Positions 20,769-31,933 of a stretch of DNA of 64,000 nucleotides are shown here, piece by piece (position 1 is the first letter of the stretch; every line of letters begins with the position of its first letter). The notes beneath the pieces are model-generated. The model was not told the origin of the DNA, made no database searches, and saw only the letters and a program-made list of their open reading frames with translations. The DNA comes from Azorinus chamasolen (taxonomy: Eukaryota > Mollusca > Bivalvia > Cardiida > Solecurtidae). The stretch spans positions 66,312,269 to 66,376,268 of the forward strand of contig OY755237.1 in NCBI GenBank assembly GCA_963576725.1, read 5' to 3'. Both the position numbers and the translations under genes were made by a program.

Positions 20769-21012
20769 TTTAATCCTTTACTCCATGAATATTCATGTAA
20801 GAAATGGTGATATCATGAATATTAATTAGATTACTTTATAAAACGACATAATAACCTCGGATGTTTGCCATGACAGACAAAGTAAAACTACATCCATATT
20901 ATGACAGAAGGAAACAGAACAGGCCGAGATCAGATGGTTCCTATAGGAGCCGCTCCGGGTTTACTCTGTTTGCAAAAGCGTTAAAAGGCGTTTATATGAG
21001 GGGAAGTGTTAA
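20769..21012 (-). mobile_element. Family A MITE
   Basis: Ends are TTAATCCTTTACTCCATG and GAGGGGAAGTGTTAA. The core CAGATGGTTCCTATAGGAGC has lost part of its pairing. Confidence 0.75.
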
Positions 21013-21324
21013 CAGCTACTGGTTTAGATAATAGGTGGTCTCTTGAAACAGGTTTTACTGTACAATATTGCGTTTCAAAGAGACTCATTCCACGACTTTG
21101 ATATTATTACCAGCACAAGTAATAGAAAAAAGATACCATCAAAAGCATTGCACACAAACACAATGCAACCACAAATTGACTATTGATTTAATTAACGCTG
21201 TTAGGCACTCTTAGATTGCGTGTTCTCACAATATTCTTCCAAGATGCATCATCTGTTGGTGGCATTTGTCATAATCTATCGTCAACCAAATCTGCGCCTA
21301 GCTCCGAAGGTGTCTCCTTACGAG

Positions 21325-21562
21325 CGTTTAATCCTGTCACCGCCAGTGTCACAAAAATGCACTACGACAAATAGTGCAATCCCAAGTCAAGGCGAAGTCT
21401 GATCAGAGACTTCACTTTTTGTCTCAAACTCTATTTCTATATCTGTGCTTTATTCCTTTGAAATTTGCATTTATTGATCTTATTTCCTTATTTTGCCAAA
21501 TTACTTTACAAATTAAAGTGGTTTGCAGACGACAGTCAGAAATGTGACAACGAAAGGGTTAA
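21325..21562. mobile_element. Family E MITE
   Basis: It begins TTTAATCCTGTCACCGCCAG and ends GTGACAACGAAAGGGTTAA. The palindrome is reduced to GAAGTCTCTGATCAGAGACTTC-like sequence around 21,385-21,415. Confidence 0.65.
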
Positions 21563-21829
21563 TTCAAGTTTGAACGGTTTAATACTATTGTGGCGTTATT
21601 AGAATAGAAACTTGTTTCATCAATCAATTTTCATGTAATTGAGGAAGTAATTAATTTTTCAAATGTTAATCATCACTTTTAGGACTTTATTTTATAAATT
21701 TAACTCAATTTCGTTCGGTTAGCATTTTCGATGACGCATGATTTACCATTTTTCACTGTAATAGAATCTGTTACGTTACTTTCAAGTCATAAATTATGTG
21801 AAGCTGTCACGAAGGTCGCCTATCTTCCA

Positions 21830-22135
21830 TCGGACTTCGACTTTACCTTAAGGAATTGAATGTCGAGCTGAAACGTAGCTTTCCTCCGTAAGACATATTT
21901 TTATATAATGTACATAAATGTATAACGTAAGTGAATGTCGAGTTGGAATGCCTTACTCCCATAATGACATGCATTCAATTTTATACGAGCGTATAAGGTA
22001 AGTGAACTCAAGTTTAAATGTCTTACGCCCCAACGGCATTCGATTTTATATAAGGTAAGTGTCAGGATTGAATGTCTTAATCCCCGCACGACATTTTATT
22101 TTATATAAGGTGTCGACTTGGATTTTCTTACTCCC
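21830..22135. repeat. Diverged ~70 bp tandem repeat
   Basis: Four or five units share TATAAGGTAAGTG, GAATGTC and CTTACTCCC blocks (for example near 21,925, 21,990, 22,050 and 22,110). Divergence is substantial. Confidence 0.65.
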
Positions 22136-22139
22136 ACAA

Positions 22140-22680
22140 ACGATACACTGTACACCATCTATATTGTATTACACTAGATACCAACTTTATTGTAAACAGT
22201 ATAAACTAGTTCAATTGTATACATTATACACTACCAATTATTGTATACATTGTGTGTTAGCTATATTGATATCCACTAGCTTTATTCGTATACACTATAC
22301 GCTAGCTGTATTATATACATTATACACTACCTATGGTATATATCAGATACACTGGCAATGTTGTAGACACTATACTTAGTTATATTGCTACACACTATAC
22401 ACTAGCTATATTGTATACACGTTACACTAGATAAAGTGTAAACATTATACACTAGCTATAGTAGATATCCTATACATTATATTTTCTGTACACATTATAC
22501 ACCAACTATAACATTTACACTATACTCTTAGTCTAGCTATAGTGTATACACTATATACTTGCTATAGTGTATACATTATACACTATTTTGCTATACACTA
22601 TTTATATTGCTAAACACCACACACTACCTGTATTGCTATACACTATACACCAGCTATATTGCTTTACCCCATATACTATG
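22140..22680. repeat. TATACACTAGCTATATTG minisatellite, left block
   Basis: Irregular repeats of CACTAGCTATATTG and CTATACACTATACAC run for about 540 bases. The 106-codon Tyr/His-rich frame is an artefact of this array. Confidence 0.85.
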
Positions 22681-22949
22681 AGGGGCCCACGCAATTAGTG
22701 ATGGGGAAATTTGTTTTGGTGCTGGAGCAGGAATGCTTTGTTTTTACCGTTATATAAATCGCAACATCACCACCATCCACATTTTTTCCTATCCGGAACA
22801 AGATTGTCGTGTTCGGTATCACAATATCAAATATTTTTCAATCAACACGAAACAATGTCTCTGATTCGTACCAACTATTTAAATATATATATATATATGC
22901 ACCACTGTAATAGTGTGTATCGCGACTGGAGCAGAGGTCAACTCAATGG

Positions 22950-24190
22950 TGCAAAGAGGTAGATTTCAAAATAGCCTATGAGGTAATGGGTTTAAACAAT
23001 AAACACCATGTAAACAGTAAACTCGTTGGACTTGCATACCAGTTTCTGATAAACACAAGTTGAAAGTCAAACAAACAAAAATCCACAATATGATTTCAAA
23101 CTGCATTTAATGCCCACTTTTACTTACCAGCTGCCAATTTGCCTAGGTTATGATCACTCCATAGGTTTTACTGTATATCTTTCATTTTACCATGTATATC
23201 ATGTACACATGTAAATATATCTTATTGTTATGTGACCTTACTTCCAGAACCACTTCCACCTATGTAGGAGACACGTTTTGATATACCTGTGCTGAATACA
23301 GGAATTGCTCTTAAGAGGCAAATGCTCCATTTATAACAATGGTTTCAAATTTACACACTTCTTATTTTTCCCATTCCTCTGGTAAATGCTCCTTTTCAGT
23401 TTATTGATGCAAAGAGGTATATTTTTTAATTTATCCTATGAGGTAATGTATTAAAACACCATGTAAGGAGTGAAATCATTTGCCATTCATACTGGTTGGT
23501 GTTAAACGCATATTTAATGTCAGACCAAGCCACCAACAATATTTCCTGCATTTCAACCTGCATTTAATGCATCTCACTATGTCTACATTATGTACAATTG
23601 TAAATATTTCTTATATTATTTTATGACAGAATTAAACGAGTCATTATGTGACCTTCGTTACCTTACTTCAAGTATCACCTCGCACCAATGTAAGAGTCAC
23701 TTTTATAATCATTTGTGATAAATAGAACATTTGTCCCAAAGAAGCAAATGCTCCATTTATCCCAGTCTCTAGTAAATGCTCCTTTTCAGTTTATTGATGC
23801 AAAGAGGTAGACTTTAAAAGTAGCTAATTAGGTAATGAGATAAAACACCATATAAGCAGTGAAACCATTTGCCTTTCATACTAGTTGGTGTTAAACGCAA
23901 TTTGAAAGACATACCAAAACTTCCAAAAGATTTTCTGCATTTCAGCTTGCATTTAATGCCCACTTCCACTTACTTACCAGCTGTCACTTTTAAACGTATG
24001 TTCACTCAATAAAAGTTTTACTGTATAGCTTTTTTCACTGTCTATATCATGTACAAATGTAAATATATCTTATGTTGTTGTATGACAGATTTAAACCTGA
24101 GACAAGTTATTATTATGTGACCTTACTTTAGGAATAGCCAGTATTGCCATAATGCGATTGTGTGAGTACCAAAAGATACAATGTTTGAAG
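22950..24190. repeat. Tandem triplication containing a family C remnant
   Basis: Three units of about 390-460 bp start near 22,950, 23,406 and 23,799. Each has GCAAAGAGGTA, a GAGGTAATG(G/T)(G/A) block, CACCATGTAA-like sequence and CATTTAATGC. Units 1 and 2 each end with a shortened C-type hairpin (AAATGCTCC(A)TTTAT near 23,320 and 23,750). Confidence 0.7.
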
Positions 24191-24225
24191 TTTTAAGGTT
24201 ATTGCACTTTCTTACGTTAAAAATA

Positions 24226-24410
24226 CACTCTCTCTAGCTATATTGCTATACACTTGCTATATTACTATACACTGTACACTAGCTAAATTACTATACACTA
24301 TTCACTAGCTATATTGCTATACACTTTTCGCTAGCTGTATTGCTGTAACACTATACACTATGTATATTGCTTTATACGTTATACTCACTATGTTGTTATA
24401 TAATAGCTAC
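24226..24410. repeat. TATACACTAGCTATATTG minisatellite, right block
   Basis: The motif of 22,140-22,680 reappears (CTATACACTTGCTATATTAC, CACTAGCTAAATTACTATAC), so the triplicated unit lies between two parts of one minisatellite. Confidence 0.8.
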
Positions 24411-24444
24411 ACAAGTTGTAGACACAAACGAACTGACTAAACAA

Positions 24445-24510
24445 AACCGCTGTAAAATAGAATTGATTGAAAATAAACCGCTGTAAAATAGAATTGATTG
24501 AAAATAAACA
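24445..24510. repeat. 32 bp direct duplication
   Basis: AACCGCTGTAAAATAGAATT and the next 12 bases occur twice in tandem without visible difference. Confidence 0.9.
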
Positions 24511-24949
24511 AAAAGTGTCTACTTGTGGGAGGCTATCAGAACTGTCTGAGATATACATTCATCATATCTAGACATGGCCTACTTTCTAAAATTAAGCAAT
24601 ATCCTAAAGTTGAAAGTATTTACAAAGACAACAGAAGTGGAAATAACTTTATTGAATTCGGTATTTAATATGTGTTTCTGTATATTCCTGTCATGCTTAT
24701 ATATATACTGCAAATGTGTATGTTTTGCGAAATAAATTTATGTTATTTCACACCTTATATAATAGAACCATTAGCCTTCAACGACAGTCTCGTAGAATGT
24801 CGCCTTAAATCCTGTCAGACCTATATCTGCCCTGTGTTTAGTAGTGTTGCCCGTTTGCAGCCAGAAAATATTGCCGCTAGTCTGTATACTACTCGCATGT
24901 TAGATCGTATGCCAAGAGTGTATAATTCGGCGTACCCTCATCAGAGCAA

Positions 24950-25140
24950 CAGATAAACATGGGTACTCAATTATAAAAATACTCATTCCTCCACTAAACC
25001 CTGTGTTGTGACCACTCTTTAGAATCGTCTCTTTGAGACGATTCTAAAGATTGGTCACAGCATAGGGTTTGGTGGAGAATTAAAGGAGTTATTCTTGAAA
25101 ATGTTTTAATTTACACATCTTATCTGGACCTCTGCGTATG
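24950..25140. mobile_element. Family L2 hairpin element
   Basis: GAGCAACAGATAAACATGGG is followed by a foldback with arms CCTCCACTAAACCCTGTG and complement, apex ATCGTCTCTTTGAGACGAT, and then TTATCTGGACCTCTGCG. It matches 29,155-29,345 and 55,635-55,795. Confidence 0.7.
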
Positions 25141-25634
25141 TTATTTCTTATAAACAGTCTCGTAGCTAGCTAAGAAAACTGTTTCATACGCATTTCGCTA
25201 CTGAACGCCTGGCTAGTCCATGTGTATTCTAGTCCGATAGAAACCCATGTGGGATTCCTCTTTTGTCAGCCTTCACAATATTGCACACTTTAACCTCGTT
25301 TCCTCTCAGACGTTTATCAAATCCTACGTGTTAACTAAATCAAACGACTGTCAATTCGGTTTACTGGTTTTCTTGCCATATTTTCTTAAATTGAACTGTG
25401 GGGTAGGAAAACGAAAACAGGGCATTCCATCTTCCACCTTTAAGAAAACTAATGCATACTAAAGCATTCATTTCACAGTGGTGGGGGGGGGGGAGAGATC
25501 AGTGTAAATTAGTGAGTACCAAACTGAATTCTATTGGACTCCTACACATGTATAGTACCTGTATAGAAGCACTACATTGTGTACTTGTCCAAAAGAATTC
25601 AGTATTGTACTCAACAATGTATAATAACCTCGTG
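25141..25634. other. Unannotated sequence with a short oligo(G) run
   Basis: No gene recognised. A G-run of about ten bases lies near 25,483-25,494. The 71- and 77-codon frames here show no recognisable motif. Confidence 0.4.
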
Positions 25635-26100
25635 ATATTATATTGTATTGCATTGTGTTGTGTTGTATTGTATTGTATTGTTTAGTTTTGTATTGTATTG
25701 TATTATATTGTAGTGTATTGTATTGTATTGTATTCTAGTGTATTCTATTGCATTCTATTCTATTCTATTCTATTCTATTTTATTTTATTTTATTTGTTTT
25801 TATTTTATTTTATTTTATTTTATTCTATTTTATTCTATTCTATTCTATTCTATTCTATTCTATTATATTCTATTGACTTTTGTGTTGTATTATATTGTAT
25901 TGACTTTTGTATTGAGTTGATTTGTATTGTATTATTTGATTTGTATTGTATTGTACTGTATCAAATTGTATCGTATTGTATGGTATTATATTGTATTGCA
26001 TTGCATTACATTGTATTGTATTACACTGTATTGTATTTTATTTTATTGTATTGTGGACTATTGTATTACAGTGTAGTGAAGTGTAGTATAATATAGTTGT
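25635..26100 (+). repeat. TATTG / TATTC / TATTT pentanucleotide array
   Basis: About 465 bases consist of TATTN units, with distinct TATTG, TATTC and TATTTTATTT blocks. Because TATTN lacks in-frame stops in several frames, a 132-codon Tyr/Ile/Leu/Phe-rich frame results. It is not a protein. Confidence 0.95.
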
Positions 26101-26557
26101 ATAGTGTAGTGTTTCGGCTTTATGTAGCAAACGCTAGGCAAATGTTGCTATGCGTATATGACCGATGCGACAACAAACTGGAATAACTCTCTCCGACCAC
26201 AAAGAAAGCATTCCAGCAAAATAGACCTCACCTCGCCCGTTGGTGCCCAGTGTCCCATAATAGGGTATAGAGAAAATAGGTCCAGATTAGAGGACCCTCT
26301 GATCAGGGTCTACATTGATTGCTGAATTCACCGGTATCGACGACTTATAACAACAAATATTTTACTTTTCCTCTCCCTTTCCACATGAAACAATGGATAT
26401 GTTCTGAAATAAGAACTCTAGATCTGCGGGGTGTCTTTAATAATGTACGGAATTAATGACTTAATTTATCAACATTGGCCTGTTTGCTGAATACAAGGTT
26501 ATGGTCTCATACATGAACTTTCTGCATAACTTCCATTCTGTATTAAGGTACCGCCTT
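26101..26557. other. Unannotated sequence with MITE debris
   Basis: Two weak hairpin remnants are present: GGACCCTCTGATCAGGGTC near 26,300 and GAACTTTCTGCATAACTTCC near 26,520. Nothing else is recognised. Confidence 0.35.
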
Positions 26558-26559
26558 GT

Positions 26560-26974
26560 CTTGATCTTGTCTTGAACATATTTTCATGCCTTTGAAAACA
26601 GAGTAGAACAAGATCAGACGGCTTGTTTTTTAGCCGTCTTATCAGAATCCGCTCTGTTTTCTTATGAAATTGAAATACAGTAAAACCCCGCTAATGCGAC
26701 CACCTAAAATAGGTATAAATCTGAGTGCTAGATGCAGGTGGTAGCTTAATGTGATAGCTTTTGTCCTACATTAAGCAACCACCTGCTTATAAAGACACCC
26801 ATGTTTATTCATTAAGTGGTCGCATTAGAGGGGTTCTACTGTATATCTGACTCGACCGTTTTTACCAATACCAAATCATACTGGGTACATATACATGTAC
26901 CATTATAAACATTCAGCTAACAAATATTCATGATGTTATTATTTATTACATGAATATTCGACAGGGAAGGGTTA
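26560..26974 (+). mobile_element. Family A MITE interrupted by a family J insertion
   Basis: The left part carries AACAGAGTAGAACAAGATCA and a core AGACGGCTTG-TAGCCGTCTT. The right part carries CAGCTAACAAATATTCATGA and ends ACAGGGAAGGGTTAA. They are split by the J element at 26,686-26,843. Confidence 0.7.
26686..26843. mobile_element. Family J MITE, shortened hairpin
   Basis: Ends are TACAGTAAAACCCCGCTAAT and AGAGGGGTTCTACTGTA. The left arm is truncated relative to the copy at 41,089-41,297. TA flanks both sides within the host A element. Confidence 0.8.
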
Positions 26975-27249
26975 AATACTCGGAATAATACTTATTTTGA
27001 GTGATCCCTGTAGACAGGATTAACTATATTTTATTTCAAATTTATTCCAAGACGTTTTGCCACTTGACATTATAATAGTAGGACCACTCTAAGTTAGCGA
27101 CCGCTGATTGATTAAAACAGACCAGTCTTTAAAAACAGGCAACTGCTTATCTCAGAATGAGGTTTTGGGGACATATCATGTTGGAGCTTTTAAACATTAC
27201 GTTGCTCGTACATTACGCTACTGTCTGTCAGAAATAACAAAATTAGATT

Positions 27250-27460
27250 TACAGTAAAATCTCTATTATTCGAACACTAAAATACGTATTATTATCGATC
27301 TTTAAGACAGGTGGCAGCTTAATGCATGGTGAAAGTCATACAGAACGCTCCTCTAGAAGCGTTCTGTATGACTTTCACCGTGCATTAAGCATCCACCTGC
27401 CTAAAAGGTTCTAAATTCTTCCAAACAAAAAAATCTACTAATCGAGATTTTACTGTATAT
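27250..27460. mobile_element. Family N MITE
   Basis: Ends are TTACAGTAAAATCTCTATTA and CTAATCGAGATTTTACTGTA. Core arms AGTCATACAGAACGCTCC and complement form a strong hairpin with TCTAGA at the apex. Confidence 0.82.
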
Positions 27461-27514
27461 TAAGTGAACGTTTAGATAATTTCTACTATATTTATTAATG
27501 CTTTCAAATCTAAT

Positions 27515-27870
27515 CTGAATTGTCAGAGTGGAACAGCCCATCAGTGTTTAGCTACAGGGTCCATTCAGTATGGGAGGATTTCAACACTGAATTGTCAGGG
27601 TGGAACAGCCCACCAATGTTTAGCTACAGCGCCCATTCAATATGGGAGGATTTCAACACTGAATTGTCAGAGTAGAACAGTCCACCAGTGTTTAGCTACA
27701 GCGTCCATTCAGTATAGAAGGACTTAAACGCTGATATTTCATAGAGGAATATTCAATTAGTGCTTAACTATAAGGTTCACTCAGTATGGAAGGATTTGAC
27801 CGCAGAATAGTCAGGAAGGAATATCCAATTAGTGCTTAACTTTAGTGTCTACGCATTATGAAATGCTTGA
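27515..27870. repeat. ~72 bp tandem repeat, five units
   Basis: Units contain GAATTGTCAG(A/G)GTGGAACAG, GTGTTTAGCTACAG and CATTCAGTATGGGAGGA. The first three are close copies; the last two are diverged. A single remote unit trace appears near 31,450-31,500. Confidence 0.85.
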
Positions 27871-28029
27871 ACATACTAGATGATTTCTAGTGACAAACAG
27901 TGCAGACCCTGGTCATCTACGGGTCATCTGATATGGGACTAAACAGTTTGCAAATGTCAAAGCACGCGTGTCCCGTAATCAAATGGTTAAAGGTATCGAT
28001 ATGGTATAGACTTACTCCACGCGAGGTTA

Positions 28030-28200
28030 ACACCTTTAAACCTTTCTCCATAAATACGCCTTTCTACGACTCTGTAAAAGTCACCTGTTGAAAACATTGT
28101 GATCAATACAGCATTTGCTCTTCAATGGTTTGATAATACAAACTTCAAAAAAATTCCTTTTCTCTAGTTAATGCTTCTTTTCGGTAGACCCCTTTAAACA
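28030..28200. mobile_element. Degraded family C element
   Basis: TTTAAACCTTTCTCCATAAA is followed by AACATTGTGATCAATACAGC. The hairpin is collapsed to GCATTTGCTCTTCAATGG, and TTTTCTCTAGTTAATGCTTC continues the family interior. Confidence 0.6.
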
Positions 28201-28801
28201 GAACTTTTACTAAACTTATATATAATTTAAACTTAGCAATATTTTGCTTCTTGTCACATTGGCCACTCGCACTTGCTTCCATTATATCTATGGGAGCGAT
28301 TACCTAATTGTTTGCACAAGGTCATCTGATGCATCCTTCTTTAAGTAACTTTCATTGAGAGAATACTTTCATTCCTATTATGGTCACGTGATTTCGTCAC
28401 GTGGTTGATGTGTGTTTATTCGTGCGCTATTCTGAAACAATGATATATTTTGTGGACATTTTGCACATACTAAGCCAAAGCTTACGTTGCATGGCATTTT
28501 ACATGTCAGAAATAATATACATTAGTTGTTTCCGGATGCCATGTTATTAAATACATTTCGTATCCATCGAATAAACGTCAAAAATTGCATTTTTACCACA
28601 AAGGATGTCAGGTTCGACTCGAGAAATCGGTTCCACTGCATTCATTGCGTACGCAAAGAATACAATACCGGTTTATAGAGTTCTTCTGTGTTCGTAATAT
28701 GTTTGCAACAGGTACAACATGTAAGTTTTTATTTTAATTGATAAAAACAAAACAATAAAAATAATGGTGTCATTGAGTGCATCAGCAAACCCGCATCTAT
28801 A
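28201..28801. other. Unannotated intergenic sequence
   Basis: A short palindrome GTCACGTGATTTCGTCACGTG lies near 28,384. I recognise no gene here. Confidence 0.4.
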
Positions 28802-29009
28802 TACAGTAAAACCTCTCTATAACGACCACTAAATTGTGTTAAGTAGTTGGTATTTAGAGCAGGTGGCTGTTTAAAGCAAGGTGAAAGTAAAACAGAACGC
28901 TCCCATAGGAGCGTTCTGTTTTACTTTCACCTTGCTTTAAGCAGCCACCTGCCTTTAACACAAAATAATTTATATAACTTAGTGGTCGTTATAGAGAGGT
29001 TATACTGTA
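28802..29009. mobile_element. Family G MITE
   Basis: Ends are TACAGTAAAACCTCTCTATA and ATAGAGAGGTTATACTGTA. The palindrome around AGAACGCTCCCATAGGAGCG has arms of more than 40 bp with one wobble-type mismatch (CTGTTTAAAG against CTTTAAGCAG). Confidence 0.88.
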
Positions 29010-29154
29010 TGTTGCTTCCAACCTCAATTTGTTCAACCATTATCCTGCGTACATTTGCAAACACCTTGGAACCAGATGAAACATCGAGTACATTTGTAAC
29101 TCAGCGGCTCAACAGTACCAAAGCAATTTTTCAAAAGTTTACTAATCTGAAGTA

Positions 29155-29345
29155 ACGGAGCAACAGATAAATGTGGGAACTCATGTACTAAAATCGTCAT
29201 TTCTCCACCAGACCCTATGCTGTTACCACTCTCTAGAATCGTCTCGAAGAGACGAGTCTAAACAGTAGTAACAACACGGGGTCTGGTGGGGAAATAAAGG
29301 CGTTATTCTTGAAAATGGTGTAATTTAAGCATCTTATCTGGACCT
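29155..29345. mobile_element. Family L2 hairpin element
   Basis: GAGCAACAGATAAATGTGGG is followed by TTCTCCACCAGACCCTATGC and a foldback with apex CGTCTCGAAGAGACG, then TTATCTGGACCTCTGTG. There is more arm divergence than at 24,950. Confidence 0.7.
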
Positions 29346-29789
29346 CTGTGAAGTAAGTAACAATTACAAGAGATCGGGTCTTAGCAGAAAATATTTTTCA
29401 GGCACGATAGGGTTAAGATGTGCTGTTGGACAAACTTCGGAGTGTATGATAGTCTGATAGTTCATTAATATAATTGGGTCGTTTATGTGTTCCAATCTAT
29501 TTCTCTTTCACAAGTGGTGTTTGCCAATTTGTTGTCTTAGATACGCCTAGCCTCGAGACAGTGCGCTTCAGATGAAATATGGCCGTTCTTTGCTTATAGA
29601 ACAATCACTTTTGTCTACACGTGTTATATATGGCTATCAGTCAAATATAAATTTTTCATGATGCAATGCATCATGTCAAGAGTGTGTAACATTCTGTAAC
29701 AATTACATGGTGTACAATTCGTCAACAGATAAAAACAAGCCTATCCTTTCACAGTTTAAAGCTTAGAATTATTGCCATTCAGGTCTGCA

Positions 29790-30025
29790 TTTAATCCTTT
29801 CCTCTATAAATACGCTTTACAAACAGAGTTGACCAAGATCAGACGGCTCCTATAGGAGCCTTCTGATCAGGATATGCTCTGTTTACTTATGATATAGATA
29901 TGATTCTACAGTTTCTGCCATGACCAAATTTTCCTCTCTCCATGAGCTATTTTAACAAATTAATCTAATTAATATTCATGATGTTATTATTTCCTACGTG
30001 ATTATTCATGGAGTAAAGGTTTAAA
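29790..30025 (+). mobile_element. Family A MITE
   Basis: Ends are TTAATCCTTTCCTCTATAAA and GGAGTAAAGGTTTAA. The core AGACGGCTCCTATAGGAGCC and the interior GATTCTACAGTTTCTGCCAT are well preserved. Confidence 0.85.
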
Positions 30026-30179
30026 ATGTATTGTAATGTATGGTAGAGGTGATTCTAACAGGTTGCAGCAAGATAGGCTTTTGCAGAGACAATCTAGAAA
30101 CTAATTTAATAAGAGTTCCTAAATACACCTCAATGCAGTCCAGAATGACAAAGACTCAACAAACCACTATTCTAATGAA

Positions 30180-30215
30180 TACAGTAAAACCTCTCTATAA
30201 CCGCCACTGACTTGT
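30180..30215. mobile_element. Family G left terminus
   Basis: TACAGTAAAACCTCTCTATA and CCGCCACTGA are present, then the match stops at GGGGGAGGGG. It is a truncated end only. Confidence 0.6.
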
Positions 30216-30325
30216 GAAAAGGGGGAGGGGTTGAAGGTTTGGGCCCAATCGGAACCATACTTGAGATAAAGAATGTCTGTGAAGCTGATGTCTGGAAAGT
30301 CGCTTGAATAAGAATTCACCAAAAC

Positions 30326-30408
30326 GTAGGCTCAACAGTAAATACAGTGGGTATTTACAGTATCTCACGTAGGCTCAACAGTAAATACAGTGGGTATTTA
30401 CAGTATCA
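30326..30408. repeat. 43 bp direct duplication
   Basis: CGTAGGCTCAACAGTAAATA and the following GTGGGTATTTACAGTATC occur twice in tandem. Each unit also contains a small TAAATAC/GTATTTA hairpin. Confidence 0.9.
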
Positions 30409-30411
30409 TGG

Positions 30412-30653
30412 TTTAACCCTTTCCTTCACAGAAACGTGTTTTCACGCATTTGCAAACAGAGTAGACCCAGATCAGACGGCTCCTAGAGGAGCCGTCTGAT
30501 CAGGGTCTGCTCTGTTTGCTTTTGACATGCTATAGATCTGATTCTAAGCAAAAGCAAAAAAAGTCATGGACAATTTATATTATAGAATTTCAGCTAACAA
30601 ATATTCATGATGTCATTATTTTGTACATGAATACAGAACAGGGAAAGGGTTAA
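30412..30653 (+). mobile_element. Family A/B hybrid MITE
   Basis: The left half (TTAACCCTTTCCTTCACAG, AACGTGTTTTCACGC) is B-like and the right half (CAGCTAACAAATATTCATGA) is A-like. It ends CAGGGAAAGGGTTAA. The hairpin GACGGCTCCTAGAGGAGCCG is perfect. Confidence 0.85.
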
Positions 30654-30745
30654 GATAAATGTGTTGGGAGTTTAAAAGTTCGTTCACATTTGCAATGAAA
30701 ACAGTTATCACACCTCCCAACGGAGTGTTATAAATCATTTCACAA

Positions 30746-30899
30746 TACAGTTAAACCTCTCTAAGCCGGACGTTCCAATTTAGTATAGATATCGGTCTTT
30801 GAGACAGGTAGCAGCTTAATGCAGGGTGAAATGAATGCAGGAAGCTCCTCTATGAGCTTTCTGTATGACTTTCACCCTGCATTATGCAGTCACCTGCCT
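30746..30899. mobile_element. Family H MITE, truncated by a B element
   Basis: It starts TACAGTTAAACCTCTCTAAG and reaches GTCACCTGCCTT, where the B sequence TAACCTTTCCCTGTTC begins. The H right end is not found downstream. Confidence 0.7.
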
Positions 30900-31280
30900 T
30901 TAACCTTTCCCTGTTCTGTATTTATTCCAAATTGCAATACCTACCGAATATTCATGGTGAAAATAGTAACAATAAAATATGGAGGGTGGGACATTGTAGT
31001 CATTTTAGAAAGTAAAGAAACAGACCTTTCACATTCCTTTAGCAAACAGAATAGATCCTGATTCATATTTATGAAGGAATAATGACACCATAAATATATA
31101 TTAGCTAAATTGTTATAATATAGTTTTGGTTTGACAAAAACTTTAGAATCAGATCTATATCATATCAATAGCAATCAGAGCAGACCCTGATCAGACGGCT
31201 TCTATTGGAGCCGTCTGATCTGGGTCTACTCTGTTTGCAAATGCGAGAAAAGACGTTTTTAGATATGATGGAAAGGGTTA
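30899..31280 (-). mobile_element. B fragment joined to an A-type MITE
   Basis: B runs from TAACCTTTCCCTGTTC to GAATAGATCCTGA near 31,062. There it switches to an A-type reverse sequence (TTCATATTTATGAAGGAATA) that continues through CAGACGGCTTCTATTGGAGC to GGAAAGGGTTAA. It looks like recombination or nesting at the palindrome. Confidence 0.65.
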
Positions 31281-31560
31281 AAAACTAAATGATCAAAATA
31301 TCCGGTCGGCCAGTACCTTGCAGACAGAGGGCAATTTTAGGATTGAATTGGCTGGTGTGAGGATAATGTGATTGGTTATTACTTACCCCTTTGTTTAGGG
31401 TTGTCAGGGTTTGCACTATTTATGTTCCAAACTCAAATTCCTCTAGTACATCAAAGCCTTTCATACTGAATGGACTCTATAGTTAAACACTGCTAGGCCA
31501 GTCTACTTTAGATATTTAGTGCTCAAAGAATTTCAAGCGTATTATGTACCACTTGGTATA

Positions 31561-31810
31561 TTAGCCCTTTACTCCATAAATACGCATTTCTACGCCTTTG
31601 CAAACAGAGTAGACCTAGATCAGCCGGCTCCTGCAGGGGCTGTCTGATCAGGATCTGCTCAGTTTGCTTATGATATAATATAGATATGATTCTACGGTTA
31701 CTTCCATGGAAAAGACTTCCTTTGTCCATGTGATTTTATTAAAAACTAATCTAATTAATAATCATGATTTCATTATTTCTTATATGCATATTCAATGGGT
31801 AAAGAATTAA
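31561..31810 (+). mobile_element. Family A MITE
   Basis: It begins TTAGCCCTTTACTCCATAAA and ends near GGGTAAAGAATTAA. The core CAGCCGGCTCCTGCAGGGGC has two pairing changes relative to the consensus. Confidence 0.8.
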
Positions 31811-31933
31811 AAACCTAGTGATGTAGCGTCCTGCTGTACACGAAGTCTTGCCCAACCCGGGCATACAAAAAGAACATGTCATGAACATACACACCAAATG
31901 TGATGCGGATATTTATGCCGCTACCAGTTTCAC

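Noticed and set aside
24672..24956. 94-codon frame
   Set aside because: It has a hydrophobic start and some Cys residues but no family resemblance that I can name, and it ends at the L2 element.
25698..26096. 132-codon open frame
   Set aside because: It is produced by the TATTN repeat, which lacks stops in several frames. The composition is almost only Tyr, Ile, Leu, Phe and Cys.
28384..28404. GTCACGTGATTTCGTCACGTG as an E-box regulatory pair
   Set aside because: CACGTG hexamers are common by chance and no gene or promoter is nearby.
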